A stretch of DNA of 6,491 nt from Bacteroidota bacterium. Lineage in GTDB: Bacteria; Bacteroidota; UBA10030; UBA6906. A program made the translations under genes and the position numbers. This document shows, in pieces, positions 1 through 5,474 of the stretch (within the stretch, counting starts at the first letter, position 1; each line of letters opens with the position of its first letter). Location: positions 1-6,491 of the forward strand of contig JAERML010000081.1 of NCBI GenBank assembly GCA_016844425.1, in the 5' to 3' direction. The notes under the pieces are model-generated. The model saw only the letters and a list, made by a program, of their open reading frames with translations. It ran no database searches and was not told where the DNA came from.

Positions 1-847
1 GCCCGGAGAGAAACGTGAAGACATCCCGTTCGTAGTGTTCTGCTACTCCAACCATTTTTTCAGGAAGAACTACAATCTGTGCACCCCGACCTGCAAGATC
101 GGCCACAACGAGACCGTACGTTCCGAGCACGCCAAGCGCTTTTTCGCGTTCCGTTGTGTTGAAATGTTCAATCGTAGAATCGATGGCGACAAGACCAACG
201 CGCACACGTTGTCCGGGCATGAGTCCACTGAGTCGAAGCCAACCGAATGTCAGCGTTCCCAGCCCAACAACCACTACAATGAGAAGTATCGGGAAGGAGA
301 TTTTCATCTCACGACCATGCAGTGCGGCTGCTATTCCGGCAGGAACAAGCGTTATGATAAACGTGATCCCGAACAGCCCGGTGAGTGAAGCAATTTGAAT
401 GAGCGGGAGAAAATCGGATTGCGTGTACGCGATGCTGCCCGCGGTACCGTGAGGAGAAACGCTCGAAAGAAGAAATTCGTACGCCGTCCAGCCCACAGGA
501 AACGCGAGAAAGGAAAGCGGATGCCGGAGATGCACGATGGCATCTCTGTAGGCAACAACGATCACTGCGAAGGCGAATGCGGGGACCAGCACCGAAACGA
601 CAACGACTCCAATTGGCGCAAGCTTCGCCAGGTAAGCAACCAGATTGAGTCCGCCAAGAACGTACGCACAGAAAGCTCCTGCCGCCGTCAGACGTCTGGA
701 GTATCGCATGGATACGAGAAGAACCGGAAGAGGCGCAATCCAGACCAGTGGTCTGAATCCTGCAAGCCCGGTTGAGAAGAAGTACAGGGCCCCCGACGCC
801 ACTGTCGCCAGGACAAGAAGCATCGCACCTGATCGGAACTTTCTCAT
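1..847 (-). CDS. Apolipoprotein N-acyltransferase-like protein (partial, C-terminus outside window)
   Basis: This frame is open from an ATG at 847 to the left edge, giving 282 residues without a stop. The first roughly 205 residues are strongly hydrophobic and look like a multi-helix membrane region. It contains SPHGTAGS (131-138) and a following segment with PLIQIASLTGLFGITF (148-163), which resembles the pre-catalytic region of Lnt. From about residue 215 a nitrilase (CN hydrolase) domain begins (VRVGLVAID), with VVLPEK at 259-264. Glu263 fits the first catalytic residue of the Glu-Lys-Cys triad, and its position is close to Glu267 of E. coli Lnt. The Lys and Cys lie beyond the window. Lnt adds the third acyl chain to lipoproteins in the inner membrane. 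The LPEK context differs from the usual WPE, so this may be a divergent paralogue rather than the housekeeping enzyme. An in-frame GTG at 868, directly after the SulP stop codon, is an alternative start; ATG 847 has a weak AGG 8 bases upstream. Confidence 0.8.
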   Translation of the reverse strand, partial: MRKFRSGAMLLVLATVASGALYFFSTGLAGFRPLVWIAPLPVLLVSMRYSRRLTAAGAFCAYVLGGLNLVAYLAKLAPIGVVVVSVLVPAFAFAVIVVAYRDAIVHLRHPLSFLAFPVGWTAYEFLLSSVSPHGTAGSIAYTQSDFLPLIQIASLTGLFGITFIITLVPAGIAAALHGREMKISFPILLIVVVVGLGTLTFGWLRLSGLMPGQRVRVGLVAIDSTIEHFNTTEREKALGVLGTYGLVVADLAGRGAQIVVLPEKMVGVAEHYERDVFTFLSG

Positions 848-868
848 GAGGGTTGCCTGATCGTTCAC

Positions 869-2551
869 TCAGTTCTGACCGAGCGGTTGTTTCTGTGCCA
901 GCAGTGTTTCTGCACGCTTCAGTGCTTCATCAAGACTCCCGCAAATATTGTCTTCGCCGAGACGATCGAGAAGTCCGGAGCCCTGCATTGCAAACAAGGG
1001 CTGCTTGTGAATCCCGGAAATGATGAAGTGCGTCTTCTGTTGAGAGAGCTGGTGGAGGAGCTCCTCCAACGCGCGTAATCCGGTGGCATCGACGGCAAGA
1101 AGGTTGCGCGTTTCAAGTATCAAGACTGCCGGCTTGCTGTCGAGGAATCGCATCGACTCCGTAAATTGGTCGACTGCTCCGAAAAAGAGAGTTCCATAAA
1201 CCTCAAAAACTTCAACCCCCTCCGGTATGACGCGTTTCGGCAAGGGCAACTCTTCTTCTTCTCTCTCGTCCTGCAGATCGCGTGTGATTGCATTGACCTG
1301 GCTGACCTCTGACATCCTCTTCATGAACAACAACGCGGCCAAGACGACGCCGACCTCGATTGCAACACTGAGATCAATGATGACCGTCAGCGCGAAGGTT
1401 ACAAGGAGGACAGCAATATCGCTCTTGGGGCTTCGAAGAACCTTCAGGAACGAATGCCACTCGCTCATGTTGTATGAAACCACGACGAGGATGGCGGCCA
1501 GCGTGGGAAATGGGATCAGAGCTGCCCAGTGACCAAAGAAAATCATGATAAGGAACAGGGTGGCTGCGTGTACGATGCCGGCAACAGGCGTCCGCCCTCC
1601 GTTCTTGACATTTGTCGCTGTACGTGCAATGGCGCCCGTGGCGGGAATGCCGCCAAAAATCGGCGATAGGATGTTCGCGGCTCCCTGGGCGATCAATTCC
1701 ATATTGGACCGGTGACGGCTGCGAATCATGCCGTCAGCGACAACTGCAGAAAGCAGTGACTCGATTGAACCAAGGAGCGCGATGGTTATTGCGGGGGATA
1801 CGAGGCCGGTAAGCATATGCCACGTTACCTTGGGGATATGCGGCGCCGGGAGGCCGTGGGGCACGCTTCCGAACCGTGACCCGATGGTTTCGACGGGGAT
1901 CTTGAAGATCTGAACAACAGCTGTTGCGAGCAGAAGGGCCACGAGCGGCCCCGGGACCCTGTGCGATATGCGTGGCCAGAACACAATGACGAGGAGTGAT
2001 CCAAGTCCGACAAGGAGCGAATTGACATCAATGGAGCGAAGGCTTTGCGCGTACACATACCACTTCTCGAAGAAATTCGAGGGGAGGTTCCGAATGTGCA
2101 GGCCGAGAATATCATTGATCTGCGACGTGAAGATGATCAGGGCGATACCGCTCGTGAAACCGACTGTAAGCGGGTACGGGATGAATTTCAACAGCGTCCC
2201 GAGCCTTGCAAGTCCCATGATGATAAGAAACACTCCCGCCATGATGGTCGCAATGGCCAGGCCGTCGTATCCAAACTTCTGCACAATGCCATAGACGATG
2301 ACGATGAACGCACCGGTCGGTCCTGCGATCTGGACCCGGCTTCCACCGAACACTGAAACAACCAGCCCTGCAATCACAGCAGTATAGAGCCCTTGTTCCG
2401 GTTTGACTCCGGAGGCTATGGCAAACGCAATGGCGAGCGGAAGCGCCACGATGCCGACGATCACTCCCGCGACAAGGTCTGCAGCAAAATCATTCCGGGA
2501 ATATCCCTTGCGAAGAATGGAAAACAGCTTTGGTTCAAGTCGCTGGCGCAA
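869..2551 (-). CDS. SulP (SLC26-type) anion transporter with C-terminal STAS domain
   Basis: This is a 560-residue inner-membrane transporter, full length for the family. The SulP membrane domain covers about residues 20-410, starting with DFAADLVAGVIVGIVALPLAIA. It carries the conserved QIAGPTGAF (74-82), GSIESLLSAVVADGM (261-275) and FGGIPATGAIARTATN (299-314). The SIESLL..ADGM signature resembles the subgroup containing E. coli DauA. A charged linker (427-436) leads to a STAS domain (about 446-545) with VDATGLRALEEL at 487-498, where STAS domains carry a conserved D-S/T loop. SulP members move sulfate, bicarbonate, chloride or C4-dicarboxylates; the sequence does not tell which. The start is TTG at 2551: an in-frame TAA lies directly before it, GGAAGGA sits 6 bases upstream, and the distance to the first conserved helix is normal. 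It lies 99 bases after the LysE-type gene and just before the Lnt-like gene. Confidence 0.95.
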   Translation of the reverse strand: MRQRLEPKLFSILRKGYSRNDFAADLVAGVIVGIVALPLAIAFAIASGVKPEQGLYTAVIAGLVVSVFGGSRVQIAGPTGAFIVIVYGIVQKFGYDGLAIATIMAGVFLIIMGLARLGTLLKFIPYPLTVGFTSGIALIIFTSQINDILGLHIRNLPSNFFEKWYVYAQSLRSIDVNSLLVGLGSLLVIVFWPRISHRVPGPLVALLLATAVVQIFKIPVETIGSRFGSVPHGLPAPHIPKVTWHMLTGLVSPAITIALLGSIESLLSAVVADGMIRSRHRSNMELIAQGAANILSPIFGGIPATGAIARTATNVKNGGRTPVAGIVHAATLFLIMIFFGHWAALIPFPTLAAILVVVSYNMSEWHSFLKVLRSPKSDIAVLLVTFALTVIIDLSVAIEVGVVLAALLFMKRMSEVSQVNAITRDLQDEREEEELPLPKRVIPEGVEVFEVYGTLFFGAVDQFTESMRFLDSKPAVLILETRNLLAVDATGLRALEELLHQLSQQKTHFIISGIHKQPLFAMQGSGLLDRLGEDNICGSLDEALKRAETLLAQKQPLGQN

Positions 2552-2557
2552 TTACGT

Positions 2558-2564
2558 TCCTTCC
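2558..2564 (-). promoter_or_regulatory. Ribosome binding site for the SulP gene (supports TTG start)
   Basis: On the minus strand this reads GGAAGGA, 6 bases before the TTG at 2551. An in-frame TAA at 2554-2552 directly precedes the TTG, so the coding region cannot extend further upstream. A nearby ATG at 2566-2564 in the same frame yields only four codons (MEGT) before that stop. Confidence 0.7.
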
Positions 2565-2650
2565 ATTTTTTCTTCAGTTCTTCGCGGTGAGCTGGAGTTG
2601 ATTGTTCTGATACAGCATCACTCGACAACGCAGCATAGGGGGCCTGTCCG

Positions 2651-3280
2651 TCAGACTGAACCAACCCACCAGCGCGCTATCGTTCCTTGCCACAACTGAA
2701 ACAAGCCAAAAAGAGCGAGTCCAAGAGCCGATACACCCAAGAGTCCTCGGTTTAGGTGCGGTCCAAGGTTTCGCGCAGCAGCAGAGAGCAAAATAATCCC
2801 GGCGCTGCCAAAGATCATTGTGCCGTAGAAACCCAGCATCAAGGCAATCCCATGCCCCGATGATTCGCGCCATCCCTTCACGAGGAGTGGCCCCAGGACC
2901 AGCATCCAGCTCAGGTAGGGATTCGGATTCAACACGTTCACCATGGCCGCTTTCAGAACGCCTATTGTCGTTGAGTGCGCTGGATCGATGTTGACTGCTT
3001 TGAATTCGCGCCACGCCTTGAATGTCCCGTACGCAAGATAGAAAAGAAAAAAGCCACCGGCTGTTTGTAGCACTTGTTCCAGCCACAGAGGCATCTGGCT
3101 GAGCACCAACAACGTCAAGAGAATAATCGGACCGTCGCTGATCATGGGCGCAAGTGCGGCTGGCAGAGCGCGCCGCCATCCATAGTTCAATGCCTGCGAC
3201 ATGAGATAGGTCTGATATGGCCCGGGCTGAACCGCGGCGGCAAAACCAAACGTTACTCCCTGGATAAGATAGATCAGCAT
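2651..3280 (-). CDS. LysE/RhtB-family translocator (amino-acid exporter type)
   Basis: The product is a 209-residue membrane protein, the usual size for LysE/RhtB exporters, which move amino acids or related compounds out of the cell. About six hydrophobic segments are visible, roughly at 4-24, 40-62, 68-86, 108-132, 143-168 and 177-197. The family's early proline-glycine motif appears as QPGP at 18-21, in a helix followed by a basic turn (GWRRALPAALAPMISDGP). A second conserved Asn-Pro motif appears as NPNP at 118-121 before a hydrophobic helix. The substrate cannot be read from the sequence. The start is ATG 3280; the upstream GAG is a poor ribosome binding site, but the N-terminus aligns with the family's usual first helix. 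It follows the methyltransferase by 64 bases and precedes the SulP gene by 99 bases; I see no clear promoter or terminator hairpin in either gap. Confidence 0.88.
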   Translation of the reverse strand: MLIYLIQGVTFGFAAAVQPGPYQTYLMSQALNYGWRRALPAALAPMISDGPIILLTLLVLSQMPLWLEQVLQTAGGFFLFYLAYGTFKAWREFKAVNIDPAHSTTIGVLKAAMVNVLNPNPYLSWMLVLGPLLVKGWRESSGHGIALMLGFYGTMIFGSAGIILLSAAARNLGPHLNRGLLGVSALGLALFGLFQLWQGTIARWWVGSV

Positions 3281-3344
3281 GGAGAAATCTCAATCCCCAA
3301 AGGTGCTATCACGATTATTGTCGTCACGCTGCTGGTATGCCACG

Positions 3345-4067
3345 TCAGCGTTCAGACAATCTTGCGAGGTAGTCTCCCGAAGGTTCCCGGCAAATGATCT
3401 CAGTATCCCATCCCTCGTCCATCGACACCTTGTCGAGCGTTTCCGGATCAACTTGCAGCCAACTGAATGGTGAGCCCCTCAGGCCTTTATACTCAATCTG
3501 AAAGTGAATCTCGCCGATGAACCGGTTTTCGTTCCTGTTTCTTTCGTGATAGGCAAGATGTACGGGATCATCGGTGCAGCGGACATCAAGAGAGTCAAAC
3601 ACAATGATACCACCGGGGTCAATCAACGTGTGGGCATGATTCAGAAAACGGCGAAGACCGGCCAGAGTACCAACCATACCAATACCATGCAGCAGCATCA
3701 GGAGCGTATCGAACTTCCCCTGGTTGAACTCGAAGATGTCTGCATGATAAGCGCCCCTCACTCCCCGGTTCTTCATAATATCTATTGCATGAGGAGAGAC
3801 ATCAAGAGCGATCACATCGAGTCCCTTTTCCTGCAAGACGAGACTGTGGCGCCCTGTGCCTGCGCCGATATCCAGCACTCTCCCGGAGCAAAGCTCAATT
3901 GCGGCCTGTTCAATCCTTGAAAACTCAGCAGAATCCCTGAAGAAGAGGCTGATAGGGACTTCAAAATCCCGGCCGTCGTCCCGATGAAAGATCTGCGTCG
4001 CCGAATGGTCCCCGTTGAAATAGTCGAGCAACGCCAGACCGTACGGCTCCATGGAGTTCTCGTTCAT
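3345..4067 (-). CDS. Class I SAM-dependent methyltransferase
   Basis: The product is a 240-residue soluble protein with a Rossmann-type methyltransferase core. Motif I is VLDIGAGTGRH (64-74), the glycine-rich SAM loop. The acidic residue binding the ribose hydroxyls is probably Asp89 in IALDVSP (86-92). An acidic-aromatic segment follows (HADIFEF, 108-114), then FDTLLMLLHGIGMVG (119-133) in the motif IV position and LIDPGGIIVFDSLDVR (148-163) near the end of the core. The N-terminal cap MEPYGLALLDYFNGD and the C-terminal SWLQVDPETLDK and GDYLARL look like a conserved uncharacterised subfamily, not a known RNA, protein or quinone methylase, so the substrate is unknown. ATG 4067 begins 8 bases after the membrane protein stop. 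A purine run (AAGGGGG) lies 13 bases upstream, which is rather far. ATG 4052 (Met6) is an alternative start that fits the conserved N-terminus as well. Confidence 0.9.
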   Translation of the reverse strand: MNENSMEPYGLALLDYFNGDHSATQIFHRDDGRDFEVPISLFFRDSAEFSRIEQAAIELCSGRVLDIGAGTGRHSLVLQEKGLDVIALDVSPHAIDIMKNRGVRGAYHADIFEFNQGKFDTLLMLLHGIGMVGTLAGLRRFLNHAHTLIDPGGIIVFDSLDVRCTDDPVHLAYHERNRNENRFIGEIHFQIEYKGLRGSPFSWLQVDPETLDKVSMDEGWDTEIICREPSGDYLARLSER

Positions 4068-4075
4068 AGTGCGTG

Positions 4076-4396
4076 TCAGACCCCCTTCGTCTTAAGAATC
4101 TTTCCAGCGACGAACGAGAAGAGGCCCAGAACGAGTCCGGAGAGAGTGCCAAAAACGGGACCCATCAGGATCATCATCAACCTGGGATGGTCAGGCATCG
4201 GCATCGTCGCATTCATCGTTGCCATCTCGGGATGGTTCGTCATATAGGTGTCATAGAGCAAAACATGAACTGTGGTGATCCAAACGCAATTTACCAGGCT
4301 CACCACCAATCCATGCAGAAAGAGCTTGCCGGGAGATCGTTTTGCGATGAGGTATGCGCAAACAATGAAGATGATCAGCCAAAACGCCGGTTCCAT
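4076..4396 (-). CDS. Small three-helix membrane protein of unknown function
   Basis: The product is a 106-residue protein beginning MEPAFWLIIF. Three hydrophobic stretches are visible: about 4-18, 25-49 and 73-98. A His/Met-rich loop (NHPEMATMNATMPMPDHPR, 54-72) sits between the second and third helices and could bind a metal, although that is inference only. The last helix is followed by a basic tail (KILKTKGV), suggesting a cytoplasmic C-terminus. I do not recognise a named family. The frame extends upstream to an ATG at 4420, but those eight extra residues (MPMILCSR) are not hydrophobic-helix-like and read the DUF4440 fragment out of frame, so Met at 4396 is preferred. Neither start has a recognisable ribosome binding site, as expected if its original upstream region was lost when the adjoining gene was truncated. 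It ends 8 bases before the methyltransferase start, so the two may be coupled. Confidence 0.65.
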   Translation of the reverse strand: MEPAFWLIIFIVCAYLIAKRSPGKLFLHGLVVSLVNCVWITTVHVLLYDTYMTNHPEMATMNATMPMPDHPRLMMILMGPVFGTLSGLVLGLFSFVAGKILKTKGV

Positions 4397-4592
4397 GCGT
4401 GAACACAAAATCATCGGCATAGAGAGCGTCGAGAGAAGCGAGGTCTTTTGAGACCACCGCCTCCTCGATTCTCTTGTTCACGGCTTCGATTGCTGTCGTC
4501 GCTGTGTTCAAAGCAGCGGCCGTTGAATTCGAAATGGGCACAGCATCGGTAGTAATCGCCGGATCGATTGTCTGTCTCTCATTCGTCAACAC
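4251..4592 (-). pseudogene. Truncated DUF4440/SnoaL-like (NTF2-fold) gene
   Basis: The reading frame encodes 113 residues. Residues about 34-69 look like the N-terminal part of a DUF4440/SnoaL-like domain: a helix (AIEAVNKRIEEAVVSKDLASLDALYADDF, read in two parts) followed by FVFTHGTG at 62-69. NTF2-fold proteins of this type normally continue for a further 70-80 residues of beta sheet. Here the sequence after residue 70 (VLADHLHCLRIPHRK...) has no such character, because it is the membrane protein gene read in the wrong frame. I therefore read this as the 5' part of a gene that lost its 3' part. Translation initiation looks intact: a GTG start at 4592 with AGGAG 6 bases upstream. A fused junk-tailed product may still be made, or the frame may serve only to carry ribosomes to the membrane protein start. 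A genuine short variant is possible but less likely. Confidence 0.6.
4386..4400 (-). other. Putative deletion junction between DUF4440 fragment and membrane protein gene
   Basis: In one frame these bases read T-H-G-T-G, the conserved turn of the DUF4440 fragment. Shifted by one base they contain ATGGAACCGG, the first codons of the membrane protein (M-E-P). Family resemblance in the first frame ends here and that of the second begins here, so both genes share this short stretch. That is the pattern expected of a microhomology-mediated deletion, or of a chimeric assembly. Confidence 0.45.
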
Positions 4593-4598
4593 AAAACT

Positions 4599-4603
4599 CT
4601 CCT
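4599..4603 (-). promoter_or_regulatory. Ribosome binding site for the DUF4440 fragment (supports GTG start)
   Basis: The minus strand reads AGGAG followed by six bases (AGTTTT) and then GTG at 4592. This is a well-spaced Shine-Dalgarno site and is the main reason for choosing the GTG start. The TTG codon next to it is a less well-placed alternative. Confidence 0.65.
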
Positions 4604-4621
4604 ACTCCCATGCTCCAATAC

Positions 4622-4891
4622 TCAACTACTTCTTACCCTGACCCATCGCCTCAGTTTCGGAATGTTCTTCATCATGAAGTACGCCAGGAAGCCCGGAATG
4701 TGCATTTCCTTCATCTTCCCCTTTACAAGGTCCTTCATTTGATCTACAGTAATATTTGGGAGGGTGAACTTTCCTTGTTGATAACAGTGACTGCAGTACA
4801 TCGTGCTCTTGGATCCATTGGCTTCAGTACCGCCCCCCTGTGGGTCTTTCAACAGGGGCATTCCGCAACTCTGGCAGCTCTTGTAGGTCAT
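4622..4891 (-). CDS. Putative zinc-ribbon domain protein
   Basis: This 89-residue protein starts MTYKSCQSCGMPL. Two CxxC pairs, Cys6/Cys9 and Cys33/Cys36 (YCSHCYQQGKFT), are spaced as in a zinc ribbon and probably bind one zinc. Between them lies KDPQGGGTEANGSKS, typical of the small 'putative zinc ribbon' family (I believe Pfam Zn_ribbon_2, by memory). The C-terminal half (about 47-82) is a basic, amphipathic region (VDQMKDLVKGKMKEM, then IPKLRRW) also found in that family. The function is not established; nucleic-acid or protein binding would be inference. No signal peptide or membrane helix is seen, so it is cytoplasmic. The ATG at 4891 is well supported by a strong ribosome binding site. 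It lies 23 bases after the YdeI-type gene and 29 bases before the DUF4440 fragment, so the three are probably one transcript. Confidence 0.88.
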   Translation of the reverse strand: MTYKSCQSCGMPLLKDPQGGGTEANGSKSTMYCSHCYQQGKFTLPNITVDQMKDLVKGKMKEMHIPGFLAYFMMKNIPKLRRWVRVRSS

Positions 4892-4899
4892 TGAATTCG

Positions 4900-4905
4900 C
4901 TCCTT
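4900..4905 (-). promoter_or_regulatory. Strong ribosome binding site for the zinc-ribbon gene
   Basis: The minus strand reads AAGGAG, 8 bases before the ATG at 4891, inside the 23-base gap after the YdeI-type gene. It is the best Shine-Dalgarno match in the window and fixes this start codon. Confidence 0.75.
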
Positions 4906-4914
4906 CCAGCCGAA

Positions 4915-5433
4915 TTATCGGCGCTTCAACGATTGGTTCAACTGTCTATAATTTATTTTCCCGTTGTTGTCTTTCAAGTGTCGTATGATGCTGCTCGCTC
5001 TCCATGCGCGGGCATCGGGGTTGCGCGCTGAGCCGATGATATAAAGAAGTGTCCGCTGCCTGCCCGAGGTCAACGCGTGGAACAACCGGTTGCCTTCGTT
5101 GTCCTGCCGGAGTAATTCCTCAAGTTCCTCCGGCATGGGGAGACCGTACGTGCTTTCATCCCGCTGCAAACTGACCCTCGCCTCTGAGCCGATCTTGAGA
5201 TGCAGCGCATCACACCATTTCTTGTTTACAGATAGAACGAAGGAACCCTCACCGTACGGCAGCAGGGCGCACTGATGTGCGTCGGAGCCGTTCAGTGTCC
5301 GGAGAACGCGGCGTGAGCCGCTGCGGATCAACTTTACTGCAACCGATTGCGGCACGCGCAGGTGAGAACCCCAGAGCTTGTTGGTGGATTTTTCGAGAAT
5401 CGCGGTGAATCGCAGCACCTTCGGTCGAGTCAT
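4915..5433 (-). CDS. DUF1905 / YdeI-OmpD-associated (OmdA) family protein
   Basis: This is a 172-residue soluble protein with two parts. Residues about 8-92 match a DUF1905 domain: FTAILEKSTNKLWGSHLRVP, then RRVLRTLNG, a central CALLPYGEGSFVLSVNKK, and a strand region ending RVSLQRDES. Residues about 107-168 match the 'bacteriocin-protection, YdeI or OmpD-associated' helical domain, including LFHALTSGRQRTLLYIIGSA and a late HLKDNNGKINYRQL. Length and architecture are normal for this two-domain family, whose biochemical role is poorly defined; the bacteriocin and OmpD links come from family naming and should not be taken as function here. No signal peptide is present. The start is ATG 5433, with only weak purine runs upstream (GGA 9 bases before). 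It follows the ferritin/VIT1 gene by 41 bases and precedes the zinc-ribbon gene by 23. Confidence 0.9.
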   Translation of the reverse strand: MTRPKVLRFTAILEKSTNKLWGSHLRVPQSVAVKLIRSGSRRVLRTLNGSDAHQCALLPYGEGSFVLSVNKKWCDALHLKIGSEARVSLQRDESTYGLPMPEELEELLRQDNEGNRLFHALTSGRQRTLLYIIGSARNPDARAWRASSIIRHLKDNNGKINYRQLNQSLKRR

Positions 5434-5474
5434 ACGGTGTTTCCGTCCTCTCGCGTGTTCCCGGTCAAATCGAG

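Noticed and set aside
35..860. Several plus-strand open frames at the left end (such as 35-388, 395-775)
   Set aside because: Their translations are rich in Arg, Asn and Ser with no domain pattern. The minus strand carries a continuous Lnt-like protein across the whole stretch.
2552..2650. The 99-base gap before the SulP gene as a promoter or terminator
   Set aside because: On the minus strand I find a weak TTGTCG and TATCAG pair, but they are only 10 bases apart, and no stable hairpin with a T run. Only the ribosome binding site can be supported.
2574..3293. A 239-codon open frame on the minus strand overlapping the LysE-type gene
   Set aside because: It is the same stretch read in another frame. 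Its translation has no membrane or domain pattern, while the overlapping frame gives a typical LysE/RhtB protein with QPGP and NPNP motifs.
3281..3344. ACGA...TCGT inverted repeat in the 64-base gap between the methyltransferase and the exporter gene
   Set aside because: The stem is only four base pairs and does not extend, so it is not a credible terminator or operator.
3504..3920. A 138-codon open frame on the plus strand
   Set aside because: It lies wholly antisense to the methyltransferase, whose conserved motifs are clear, and its own translation shows no recognisable features.
115..5258. Six copies of the palindrome CGTACG (at 115, 478, 661, 4040, 5145 and 5253), more than the one to two expected by chance
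   Set aside because: All lie inside coding regions, with no regular spacing or shared longer context. They are best explained by codon use (such as ACG TAC, CCG TAC).
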